A stretch of DNA of 21,374 bases from a bacterium (GTDB lineage Bacteria > Chloroflexota > Dormibacteria > UBA8260 > Bog-877), in assembly GCA_021791345.1 (NCBI GenBank), contig JAJYWT010000186.1, positions 1 through 21,374 of the forward strand, written 5' to 3'. Below the pieces are notes generated by a model, which saw only the letters and a program-made list of their open reading frames with translations, was not told where the DNA came from and searched no databases. Below are positions 6,839 to 14,444 of the stretch, piece by piece. The first letter of the stretch is position 1. Every line of letters begins with the position of its first letter. A program made the position numbers and the translations under genes.

Positions 6839-8342
6839 ACAGCCTCCGGACCAGGTTGCGGTAGCCCCCCTCGCGGTAATGGGCGGAGAAGAAGCCGGGG
6901 CAGGCGGGGGAGAGCAGAACGGCGGACCCCGGCCGGCTCAGCCGGTGAGCCCGGGTGACCGCCTCCTCCAGGGACGCGACCGGCTCTACGAGCCCTCCCA
7001 GGGAGCGCCGGTTGGCGGCCTCGGCGATCCGGTTTGAGCCGGGGCCGGGCAGCAGCAGCACTCGCCGGACCGGGCCGTCCAGCTGCTGGACCAGCTCGTC
7101 GAAGGGGATCCCCTTGTCGTCACCTCCGCAGATCAGGGTCACCGGCTTGGCGATGGCCCGAATGGCGGCCACCGTGGACTGGGGGGTGGTGCTGGAGAGG
7201 TCGTCGTAGTAGTCCACCCCCTGCTCCTGCCAGATGAGCTGGATCCGGTGGGCCAGGGTGCCGAAGCGGCTGATCCCCTCGCCGATCGCCTCCTGGGAGT
7301 TGGCGGTGCGGTCCCCGAGCGCTGAGCAGGCCGCGATCGCCGCCAGCGCGTTGGCCCGGTTGTGGTCGCCTCGCAGCCGCAGGGAGTCCACCGCCAGCAC
7401 CGCCTGCTCCTGGCCGTGGCGCCGCTCGAACAGCTGACCCTGGTCCAGGAACGCCCCATCCCAGTCGCCGAGCCCAGCTCGGGACATGGCAAAGCGCAGC
7501 TCGGCAACCCCCTCTCGAAGCGGACCGGTGCCCACGCTGATCGGGTCGTCGGCGTTGCGGATCGCCACCCGGCACCCGGGCAGATCGAAGATGCGGCGCT
7601 TGCAGGCGACATACCCCGCCATGCCGCCGTGCTCCTCCAGGTGGTTGGGGGTGATGTTGGTGATGGCCGCGATCGCTGGGGCGGAGGTCGCCTGCAGCAG
7701 CTGCCGGTTGGAGATCTCCAGCACCAGGCAGCCCTCGCCCGCGCCGTCCCGTGCCACCTCCTCCAGCGCCTGCTGGTTGTGGCGGTCGTTGCCGCCCAAC
7801 CACACCCTGGGGAAGATGGCCGCACGGCGCAGCCCGGCGGCCACCAGCGCCGAGGTGGTGGACTTGCCATGGCTGCCGGTGACCCCGATTACGGGGCCAC
7901 GTGCCAGGTCCAGGTAGGCCTGGATCAGGGAGTAGAACGGGTGGCCGGCTGCGCGCAGCCGGTGCAGGGCGGAGTTGGCCGGGTTGAGAAACCAGGCCTG
8001 GGTGGTGATGATCAGCTCGGACTCGGCGATCCCCTCCAGATAGCGGTCCCCGAGGTTGAGCTGGGCCAGGCCCTGCAGGAGCCGCTCCAGGGCGCTCTGC
8101 CGCGGCTGTTCCAGCATGCCGGCGTGGGCGAGGCGGTGGGCCGCTCCCAGCTGCTCGAGATCGGGCTGCTGGTCATGTCCCACCACCCTGGTGAATCCGG
8201 CGGCGAGCAGGTAGCCGGCGATCTCACCGCCCTCCACCCCGGCAATCCCCACCACGTCTACCCGGGAGTCGCGCAGCCCGGCCAGGGCAGCGGGCAGGCG
8301 CAGCTCGGCTGCGGGTCCGGCGGGAGATCTGGGGGCGATCAC
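6804..8342 (-). CDS. MurD-like Mur ligase family protein, divergent substrate site
   Basis: A 512-residue ATP-dependent amide ligase of the Mur family, closest in layout to MurD (which adds D-Glu to UDP-MurNAc-L-Ala). Residues about 25-145 are a Rossmann-like N-domain. GVTGSHGKSTT (153-163) is the P-loop. LEISNRQL and ITNITPNHLEEHG (227-239), then a lysine in YVACKRRIF (about K248, the carbamylated-Lys position), mark the central domain. The C-domain has RIQLIWQEQGVDYYDD, ICGGDDKG and LLSPACPGF. Differences from MurD are the usual SPG motif (TTQAWFLNP here), NDSKATN (DDLSSTT here) and SPACASFD (SPACPGFF here). The GTG at 8342 lies 10 bases after the C40 peptidase stop; the frame is open further upstream but only into the neighbouring gene. 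It is outside any division/cell-wall cluster, so it is probably not the housekeeping MurD. Confidence 0.78.
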   Translation of the reverse strand: MIAPRSPAGPAAELRLPAALAGLRDSRVDVVGIAGVEGGEIAGYLLAAGFTRVVGHDQQPDLEQLGAAHRLAHAGMLEQPRQSALERLLQGLAQLNLGDRYLEGIAESELIITTQAWFLNPANSALHRLRAAGHPFYSLIQAYLDLARGPVIGVTGSHGKSTTSALVAAGLRRAAIFPRVWLGGNDRHNQQALEEVARDGAGEGCLVLEISNRQLLQATSAPAIAAITNITPNHLEEHGGMAGYVACKRRIFDLPGCRVAIRNADDPISVGTGPLREGVAELRFAMSRAGLGDWDGAFLDQGQLFERRHGQEQAVLAVDSLRLRGDHNRANALAAIAACSALGDRTANSQEAIGEGISRFGTLAHRIQLIWQEQGVDYYDDLSSTTPQSTVAAIRAIAKPVTLICGGDDKGIPFDELVQQLDGPVRRVLLLPGPGSNRIAEAANRRSLGGLVEPVASLEEAVTRAHRLSRPGSAVLLSPACPGFFSAHYREGGYRNLVRRLSTSPRRRREPG

Positions 8343-8352
8343 ATGGCCAAGG

Positions 8353-9270
8353 TTACCGATTGGCGGCCCGCCCTCCCGGGATGCGGCGCACGGTGAGGAT
8401 CTGATAGCGCTGGCGGAAGGCGGAGAGAGGCTCCCGGCGGACCACCCCCAGCTCGCTGCAGGCGTGCACGACCTCGTCTGGACCGAGCGCCAGTGCCACG
8501 TGGCTGGTCCGCCGCGGACCCCGGCTGACCGCCCCCAGGATGTCTCCACGCTGGATGTCGCGGCGGGGAACCTGGGCTCCCAGCCGGCGCTGCTGGCGGC
8601 TGTGCTTGGGCAGCAACAGGCCAGCATTGAGGAAGGCGCGCCAGACCAGGCCGGAGCAGTCGAAGCCCCCGCCCCCGGTGCCTCCCCACAAGTAGGGCTT
8701 GCCGAGCTGATCCAGCGCGGTGCCCAGCATCAGCTCCGGGTCCCAGCCCCGCTGGGGGCTTTGACCGACCACCCCGAGGTTCGTCGCGGCGTCGCCGCGC
8801 AGGGGGCCGAGGACGAACTCAGCATCCCGGTCGACCCACCCCATGGCCTCTCCGGGGGCGCGGACCAGCAACCCCGAGCTGCGGAAGGCGACCACGTCGG
8901 CGGCCGGGTCACCGGGGAGCAGCTGGGTCGAGCGCTCAGGTTCACCCGGGCTTCCCGGAGGTCGCCGCCAGATGTCCAGGGTCTGGGCGGATGGCCCCAG
9001 GCAGAGGCGTGCCCGCCTGGTCGCGAGCACCAGGATGCGGCTGCGGGCCCCGGGCCAGCTGGCGGCGAGCAGCTCGACCACCTCGTCCCTCTGACCGGTC
9101 GTGGCGGTGTGGCCCATCACCCCTCCCGGGAGCACGGTCACACCCACCATCGGTTCCCCATAGCGTTCGCGCGCCCGCTGCGCCAGCTCCGCCACCGCCG
9201 CCGTCACCTGTGGCGGGGCCGCGGCCACGACGCCAGTCAACGGCCCAGTACCTGGCGCCACCCGGTCCAC
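8353..9270 (-). CDS. NlpC/P60 (C40) cysteine peptidase
   Basis: A 305-residue protein whose C-terminal half is an NlpC/P60 domain: PYLWGGTGGGGFDCSGLVWRAF with catalytic C205, RRDIQRGDIL, TSHVALALG with H257, and VVHA with H269 as likely third polar residue. This family cuts gamma-D-Glu-diamino-acid or related bonds in murein peptides. Residues about 75-155 (containing VDRDAEFVLG) are plausibly SH3-like, as in YkfC-type enzymes. No signal peptide or membrane anchor is visible, which suggests a cytoplasmic enzyme. The GTG at 9270 gives a 34-base overlap with the upstream gene; TTG 9240, which overlaps the upstream TGA as TTGA, is an equally possible start. It is followed 10 bases later by the MurD-like ligase, so the pair may act on the same peptide or amino-acid conjugate. 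Confidence 0.83.
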   Translation of the reverse strand: MDRVAPGTGPLTGVVAAAPPQVTAAVAELAQRARERYGEPMVGVTVLPGGVMGHTATTGQRDEVVELLAASWPGARSRILVLATRRARLCLGPSAQTLDIWRRPPGSPGEPERSTQLLPGDPAADVVAFRSSGLLVRAPGEAMGWVDRDAEFVLGPLRGDAATNLGVVGQSPQRGWDPELMLGTALDQLGKPYLWGGTGGGGFDCSGLVWRAFLNAGLLLPKHSRQQRRLGAQVPRRDIQRGDILGAVSRGPRRTSHVALALGPDEVVHACSELGVVRREPLSAFRQRYQILTVRRIPGGRAANR

Positions 9271-10106
9271 GGGCGCCGGGGCTCGCGCTCGGAGGGGTGG
9301 AGGAGGATCTCGCGGCCGTTCGTGGTGAGCAGCTGTGGGATGAGCGGGCTGCTTGCCCTCCCATAGAGACGCCGGCCGATGTGTCGGAGCTGGTCGGGGT
9401 CGGCACCCTCCCGCACCGCGGCCACCAGGACCCCCCGGTCGGGTGCCAGCAGGAGGGCGGTGCCACCGCCCCGGTCGGCCACCGCCGCCAGGAAGTCCGG
9501 AACCAGCAGCAGGCTGCTGGAGAACAAAACGTCTTCGGTGAACAGCCAGCGTTGTTGCGGCGGCGTGGCCCCGAGCCGCTGGCGCCAGCTGTCCAGCCTC
9601 ACGGCGGTGTTCTGGTCGGCGCGGCTTTCGAGCTCCGAGGCGGCCAGCCCCGCGTGCTCGGCCTCCACCAACGACACCCCCCGCATGATCTCGCCTGGCA
9701 GCGCCTCCGCCACGAAGGCCACCAGACCGGCGGGCAGGGGCCTGGTCAGGAGCTCACCGGAGCGCTGGTAGCGGCCGATGACCCTCTCGGTCCGCACGCA
9801 CCACACCAGGGTGGTGGGATCCGGCGCACCCTCGGGGGCTCCCGACTCGGCGACCGCCAGCCGCGGCGCCGCCTCCGCCACGAACCGGGAGATCTCCTCG
9901 GGCACCGCTGCCCCCGGGCGGCTCACGGCCTGGTGGAGGGTGGTGAGGGAGAAGCTGACCGAGTGCCGGTCGCGCCTGCCGACCACCGCGAAGCCGTGGG
10001 GCAGGGGGAGGAACTCCCACGCCGGGTAGCGTGAGCGGAGCTGCACCACGATGCGCTCCTGGAACTGCCGACGGGCGGGGTCCAGGCTGGTCTCCGCCAA
10101 AGTCAT
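9237..10106 (-). CDS. DUF1444 (YtpQ)-like protein
   Basis: A 289-residue soluble protein of unknown function. Its pattern resembles the DUF1444/YtpQ family: an N-terminal segment with a charged helix (FQERIVVQLRSRYPAWEF), a middle part with PLPAGLVAFVAEALPGEIMRGVSLVEAEHAGLAASELESRA in pieces, and the late signature FTEDVLFSSSLLLVPDFLAAV followed by LLLAPDRGVLVAAV. I see no catalytic motif, signal peptide or membrane helix. The ATG at 10106 overlaps the VWA stop as ATGA and is preceded by a G-rich ribosome site, so it is translationally coupled to the VWA gene. The family assignment comes from pattern memory and should be treated as moderate. Confidence 0.6.
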   Translation of the reverse strand: MTLAETSLDPARRQFQERIVVQLRSRYPAWEFLPLPHGFAVVGRRDRHSVSFSLTTLHQAVSRPGAAVPEEISRFVAEAAPRLAVAESGAPEGAPDPTTLVWCVRTERVIGRYQRSGELLTRPLPAGLVAFVAEALPGEIMRGVSLVEAEHAGLAASELESRADQNTAVRLDSWRQRLGATPPQQRWLFTEDVLFSSSLLLVPDFLAAVADRGGGTALLLAPDRGVLVAAVREGADPDQLRHIGRRLYGRASSPLIPQLLTTNGREILLHPSEREPRRPWTGWRQVLGR

Positions 10107-12088
10107 CCCCCCTGCTGGCGAGAGCTCACGTAGTCCAGCAGGACGTAGTCGCCCAGCCGCTCCGGACTCACGAAGAAGGCGCGCCCCCGATTGAGGCGGG
10201 TGATCTGCTTGACGAACTGGACCAGGTAGTTGTTGCTCTCCAGCATGAAGGTGTTGATCACGATCCGCTCTTTGGTGCAGCGCCGGACCTCCAGCAGCGT
10301 CTTCTCGAAGGTCTCCGGAAGGGGCGGGTAGCGGAACACCGCCTGGGCCCCCTCCATGTGGGCGGTGGGCTCCCCGTCGGAGACGATGATGATCTGGCGG
10401 TTGCCGCCGCGGTGGCGGCCCAGGAGGTGCTGGGCCAGCATCAGCCCGTGCTGCATGTTGGTGCCGTAGACGTATTCACTGTAGGAGAGTTGGGCGAGCT
10501 CGCCGGGCTTGATCTCGCGCGCATAGTCGGAGAATCCGACCACGTAGAGGCTGTCGCGCGGGAACTGGGTGCGGATCAGGGACTCCAACGCCAGCGCCAT
10601 CTTCTTGGCGGCGTAGAAGTAGCCGCGCAGCGGCATGCTCCGGCTCATGTCCAGCATCAGCACGGTGCTCGACTGCACCGTCCGGTCGGATCTGACCACC
10701 TCGAAGTCGGCCTCCGCCAGCCGCAGCGGGCCGGCTGTGCCCTGGCGGCGGATCGCGTTCATCACCGTCTGCTGCACGTCGAGATGGAAGGGGTCGCCGA
10801 ACTCGTAGCGCTTGGTGTCGTCCCCGGGATCACCGCCTGGGCCCGCCCGCCCGAGGCTGTGGTTACCCAGACGGTCTCCGCCCAGCCGCCGGAACACGTC
10901 CCCCAGCGCCTTCTGCCCGATGCGGCGGATGCCGTAGGGGGTTAGCTCCAGCCCCTGGGCGCCGCGCTGGAGCTGGCCACTCTCCTCCAGCCGCTGCAGC
11001 AGCGCCTGCACCCGGGCGACGCTGGAGGCCGCCGCGGGTCCCAGCAGCTCGGCCGCCTGCCGGCCCAGCTCCGCCGGAACCGGCTCGCCGCGATACGCCT
11101 GCCGCAGCCCGCGCTCCACCGCCTCCATCTGGCGCAGCTGTCCCATCATCTCCAGCGCCGCGGGGAAGTCCAGGTCGTCACCGCCCGAGAACGGGTAGGC
11201 GCTGGACGGTGCGGGGGGCATCATCCGGGAGAGCAGACGCGTGAGCTGGTCCAGCTCCGAGCGCAGCTCGGAGTCGTCCATCGTGGCCTGAAAGAGCTGC
11301 TCCATCTGCCGGCGTGACTCCGGTGAAAGCGATCGCATCAGGGAGTCCATCTCCCCCATGCGCTGTTGCAGCTGTTGCAGCAACTCCTCCAGGTTGCCGG
11401 GCCGCTCCGGGAAGAGCTCCCCCCATCGCTCCATGAAGGAGGCGAACTGGGGGTCCTCCCCCTGCAGCTGACGCTCCAGCATCCGGTTGAGGTCCTTGAT
11501 CATCTGCCTCAGCTGGGCCAGCTGCTGGGGCCCCATGCGCTCCATGCCCGCGCTCAGCTGCTGGAACTGGGCCTCGGCGAACTGACCCCGCAGCTCCTCC
11601 ACCAGCTCCCGGAAGGCCTGGGCGGCCTGCTGGTCCAGGAACTCGTAGTCTCGAAGCGCGGAGATCGCCGAGGCGGGCTCTGGGGGGAGCGCGTCCAGCT
11701 GCCGCAGCCTCCCCTCGATCATCTTCTGGCGCAGCCCCGCCGCCTCCTCCCCAGCGGACGCCGCCAGCCGGTCCCTGAGGGTGGTGCGCTCGGCGGCGAG
11801 GATGCGGTCGAGGCGCTCCTCCAGCTCGTGGAAGAGGTTCTCCAGGTTGTGATGCTGCAACAGCTGCTCGCGCTGGTGGCGCAGCTGCTGCAGCATCCGG
11901 TCCAGCCCGGGGAGCCGGTTGCCCTGCTCATCGGTGAAGCCCTGGCCCAACAGCCGGCGGAGCGCAGCCTCGAAGTCCCAGCCGTGGAACACGTCCTCGG
12001 CCAGCTTGGAGAAGAGCTCGTTCAGATCCGGGAAGCCGACCTCCTGGCTTCCGTCCCAGCGGCTGTACCGCCGCATCTCGGGGGCCAC
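10103..12088 (-). CDS. VWA-domain protein, partner of a MoxR-type ATPase
   Basis: A 661-residue protein. The N-terminal two thirds are Gln/Leu/Glu-rich and probably helical or coiled (many QQL, EEL and RQM repeats). The C-terminal third is a von Willebrand A domain with a complete MIDAS metal site: DMSRSM (about 478), the Thr in GTNMQHG (about 540) and SDGEP (about 568). Such proteins work with the adjacent AAA+ ATPase, as in the BchD/BchI chelatase and MoxR-VWA chaperone pairs, often inserting a metal or remodelling a client. GTG 12088 has GAGG 7 bases upstream; ATG 12076 is an alternative. It sits 9 bases after the ATPase gene. Mycobacteria carry a similar pair annotated as 'magnesium chelatase' without proven chelatase function. 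Confidence 0.85.
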   Translation of the reverse strand: MAPEMRRYSRWDGSQEVGFPDLNELFSKLAEDVFHGWDFEAALRRLLGQGFTDEQGNRLPGLDRMLQQLRHQREQLLQHHNLENLFHELEERLDRILAAERTTLRDRLAASAGEEAAGLRQKMIEGRLRQLDALPPEPASAISALRDYEFLDQQAAQAFRELVEELRGQFAEAQFQQLSAGMERMGPQQLAQLRQMIKDLNRMLERQLQGEDPQFASFMERWGELFPERPGNLEELLQQLQQRMGEMDSLMRSLSPESRRQMEQLFQATMDDSELRSELDQLTRLLSRMMPPAPSSAYPFSGGDDLDFPAALEMMGQLRQMEAVERGLRQAYRGEPVPAELGRQAAELLGPAAASSVARVQALLQRLEESGQLQRGAQGLELTPYGIRRIGQKALGDVFRRLGGDRLGNHSLGRAGPGGDPGDDTKRYEFGDPFHLDVQQTVMNAIRRQGTAGPLRLAEADFEVVRSDRTVQSSTVLMLDMSRSMPLRGYFYAAKKMALALESLIRTQFPRDSLYVVGFSDYAREIKPGELAQLSYSEYVYGTNMQHGLMLAQHLLGRHRGGNRQIIIVSDGEPTAHMEGAQAVFRYPPLPETFEKTLLEVRRCTKERIVINTFMLESNNYLVQFVKQITRLNRGRAFFVSPERLGDYVLLDYVSSRQQGG

Positions 12089-12097
12089 GGCCCAGCC

Positions 12098-13492
12098 TCA
12101 GCTGCCATAGACGGTGGCCCCGTCGACCATCGTCTTGTTCAACCGCTTGGCCAGATGCAGCCCCTCCAGCACCAGCTCCAGCGCCGCGGCCACCGTGGCC
12201 GGGCGCATCACCTCGTCCAGGTCCGCCAGGATCCGCTTGGTCTCCGGAATCTCCCCAGCGAGGGTGAGGTACCTCTCCGCCGCCAGCATCTCACCGGTCT
12301 CACAGGTGAGCCCCTGCTCGAAGCGGCCGATCAGGGGGGCGAACTCCTGGATCGAGAAGTGGCGGCGGAAGACGTTGGAGACCGCCGTCCGGATCAGCTT
12401 CTGGAGGATGACCTGGTCCTCACCATCCTCCCAGCTCTCCAATTCCAACTTCCCTGAGGTGGAGGCTGCCATCGCCGTCAGGTCGCTGAGCCGTGGCACC
12501 GCCTCCGGCTCCTGCAGCAGGATCGCTCGGCGAATCGCGTTGGCGCACAGGCTCTCGTAGTTGGCGATCGAGAGCCGGACCGAGACCCCCGAGCGCTGGT
12601 TCACCTGCGCCGCCCGCCGGGCCTGCTGCGATATCTCCGCCACCAGCTCGCGCATGTAGGCGGGCACGTGCAGGGGCACCCCCAGGCCGTCGAAGGAGGC
12701 CGCCTCCTGCTCTATGATGGCCGCCTCCTGTTCCCCCGAGCGTGGGTAGTGGGTCCGAATCTGGGCGCCGAAGCGGTCCTTGAGGGGGGTGATGATCCGC
12801 CCCCGGTTGGTGTAGTCCTCGGGGTTGGCGGTCGCGACCACCACCAGGTCCAGATCCAGCCGGACCTGGAAGCCGCGGATCTGGACGTCCCGCTCCTCCA
12901 TGATGTTCAGCAGTCCCACCTGGATCCGCTCGGCCAGGTCGGGCAGCTCGTTGATCGCGAAGATGCCGCGGTTGACCCTCGGCAGCAGGCCGTAGTGGAT
13001 GGTCAGCTCATCCGCCAGATAGCGACCCTCGGCCACCCGGATCGGGTCCACCTCACCGATGAGGTCGGCGATGGAGGTGTCGGGGGTGGCCAGCTTCTCC
13101 GCGAAGCGCCGTTCCCGGGGGATCCATTCGATGGGAGTCTGTTCGCCCCGGTCGGCGACCAGGTCCCGTCCGAAGCGGCTGATCGGGGCGTACGGGTGGT
13201 CGTTGACCTCGCTCCCTAAGATGACCGGGATCCGTTCATCGAGGAGGCCGGTCAGCGCCCGGATCAGCCTCGATTTGGCCTGCCCACGCTCACCCAGGAA
13301 GATGACGTCCTGCCCCGCCAGAAGGGCGTTCTCCAGTTGCGGGATCACGGTCTCCTGGTACCCGATCAGGCCGGGAAAGAGCGGCTTGCCCGCCCGGAGC
13401 GCGGCCACCAGGTTCTCCCGCAGCTCCTCCCGGACGGACCGCATCCGGTACTCGCTGCCCCGCAGTTCGCCGAGAGTACCGGGGAGCGTCAA
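12098..13492 (-). CDS. MoxR/Mg-chelatase-like AAA+ ATPase
   Basis: A 464-residue AAA+ ATPase. FPGLIGYQETVIPQLENALLAGQDVIFLGERGQAKSRL (given in parts; about 39-75) contains the Walker A motif GERGQAKS at 67-74. NRGIFAINELPDL is the Walker B region, with Asn-Glu in place of Asp-Glu. LLNIMEERDVQIRGF is the helix-2/pre-sensor insert, and TANPEDYTNRGRIITPLKDRFG holds sensor 1 and the Arg finger. It closely follows the actinobacterial Rv0958-type 'magnesium chelatase' family. TTG 13492 is chosen because that family starts just before TLGELR; the longer frame upstream is antisense to a neighbour and low in conserved content. It heads a five-gene operon with the VWA, DUF1444, C40 and MurD-like genes. 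Its client is unknown; there are no tetrapyrrole genes nearby. Confidence 0.85.
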   Translation of the reverse strand: MTLPGTLGELRGSEYRMRSVREELRENLVAALRAGKPLFPGLIGYQETVIPQLENALLAGQDVIFLGERGQAKSRLIRALTGLLDERIPVILGSEVNDHPYAPISRFGRDLVADRGEQTPIEWIPRERRFAEKLATPDTSIADLIGEVDPIRVAEGRYLADELTIHYGLLPRVNRGIFAINELPDLAERIQVGLLNIMEERDVQIRGFQVRLDLDLVVVATANPEDYTNRGRIITPLKDRFGAQIRTHYPRSGEQEAAIIEQEAASFDGLGVPLHVPAYMRELVAEISQQARRAAQVNQRSGVSVRLSIANYESLCANAIRRAILLQEPEAVPRLSDLTAMAASTSGKLELESWEDGEDQVILQKLIRTAVSNVFRRHFSIQEFAPLIGRFEQGLTCETGEMLAAERYLTLAGEIPETKRILADLDEVMRPATVAAALELVLEGLHLAKRLNKTMVDGATVYGS

Positions 13493-13715
13493 GTCGTGAG
13501 GTCCACCTTTGCTTGGCTGGTCAGCGGCGCTGTCCTCACTATAGCCTGGGCTCGGAAGCCAGAGCGCGGAGTCGGTGCCGTAGCCGCGCCTGCCCGTGTG
13601 GGGCTCGATGTGCCGAACCAGGCCCGGATGTCCCAAGCTATTCCAGATGCCGACTTCACGCGACTCAGCCGCTCTCCCCGCGGGCCTCGGGGAGGCCCGG
13701 CTGCGGGCCGCCGCC
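13493..13715. other. Divergent intergenic region between the AAA+ operon and the ComB-like gene
   Basis: This 223-base stretch separates two divergent genes and is the most likely site for both promoters. The only promoter-like element seen is the minus-strand TATAGT at 13538-13543. No RNA gene or convincing repeat was recognised. Confidence 0.45.
13538..13543 (-). promoter_or_regulatory. Possible -10 box for the MoxR-VWA operon
   Basis: On the minus strand TATAGT lies about 46 bases before the TTG at 13492, the only AT-rich hexamer in a 223-base intergenic stretch. No good -35 is seen 16-18 bases upstream. This is a weak call. Confidence 0.25.
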
Positions 13716-14438
13716 ATGCCCTCATTCACGGTCAGGCTGGGATGGGGGGAGGCTGGCGCCGCCGCCCTGGCCCCGACCTCGGACGTGATGGTCATCGTTG
13801 ACGTGATCACCTTCAGCACCGCGGTTGCGGTGGCGCTTGAGCGGGGATCCGCCGTCTATCCCCACCGGTGGGACCAGGACGGGGCGGCGCAGCTGGCCGC
13901 CGCGGTCGGCGCCGAGCTGGCGGTCTCCCGTTCGCTGGTGAGCGCGGACCATCCCTATTCCCTCTCCCCGGCGACGCTGAGCCGGCTCCCGCTGGGCTCC
14001 GCCATCGTGCTGCCCTCGCCGAACGGGTCCGCGATATCGGCGGCGGCCGCCGGGGGCCGGGCGGTGGTGGTGGCGGGTAGCCTCCGCAACGCGGCCGCCG
14101 TGGCCCGCTTCGCTCGCCGCGCGGGCCGGTTCATCTCGGTTATCGCGGCGGGGGAGCGGTGGCCCGACGGGAGCCTCGACCCGGCGCTGGAGGACCTGCT
14201 CGGAGCAGGCGCTGTCATCGACGGACTGCGCCGCCGGCGTCGATCTCCGGAAGCGACGGCGGCGGCCGCCGCCTACCTGAGGGCGCGCCGCGACGGCATC
14301 CGCCGGACCCTGCTCGAGACGGTCTCCGCCAGGGAGCAGCGCAGCCTGGGACACCAAGAGGAGCTCGACTGGGCCAGCGCTGTCAACTGCTCCACCGTGG
14401 TCCCGGTGCTGCGGGAGGGTGCCTTTCGGGCGGGCTAG
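13716..14438 (+). CDS. ComB-like 2-phosphosulfolactate phosphatase family protein
   Basis: A 240-residue protein of the ComB family. In methanogens ComB is a Mg-dependent phosphatase that makes sulfolactate in coenzyme M synthesis; bacterial members are common and mostly uncharacterised. Family landmarks are VMVIVDVITFSTAVAVAL (normally VxVVDVLRATT), IVLPSPNGSAIS (normally TTSNGT), VAGSLRNAAAVA, SVIAAGERWPDG and ALEDLLGAGAVI. ATG 13716 gives the usual distance to the VDV strand; a longer in-frame ATG at 13647 is possible, and neither has a strong ribosome site. No comA, comC or comDE is adjacent, so a coenzyme M role is not supported by the local context. It converges on the dienelactone hydrolase gene with a 6-base gap. 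Confidence 0.78.
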   Translation: MPSFTVRLGWGEAGAAALAPTSDVMVIVDVITFSTAVAVALERGSAVYPHRWDQDGAAQLAAAVGAELAVSRSLVSADHPYSLSPATLSRLPLGSAIVLPSPNGSAISAAAAGGRAVVVAGSLRNAAAVARFARRAGRFISVIAAGERWPDGSLDPALEDLLGAGAVIDGLRRRRRSPEATAAAAAYLRARRDGIRRTLLETVSAREQRSLGHQEELDWASAVNCSTVVPVLREGAFRAG

Positions 14439-14444
14439 CGTGCT

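Noticed and set aside
6804..8342. Calling this gene murD outright
   Set aside because: Several pocket motifs differ and there is no cell-wall gene cluster, so only MurD-like is supported.
10103..12098. A magnesium or cobalt chelatase operon
   Set aside because: The ATPase-VWA pair resembles chelatase subunits, but no large BchH/CobN-type subunit or tetrapyrrole gene is nearby.
13493..13819. N-terminal extension of the MoxR-type ATPase
   Set aside because: The extra 109 codons overlap the ComB-like gene in antisense and lack family similarity; the family starts just before TLGELR.
13716..14438. A coenzyme M biosynthesis locus
   Set aside because: Only a ComB-like gene is present; comA, comC and comDE are absent, and bacterial ComB-like proteins are common without coenzyme M.
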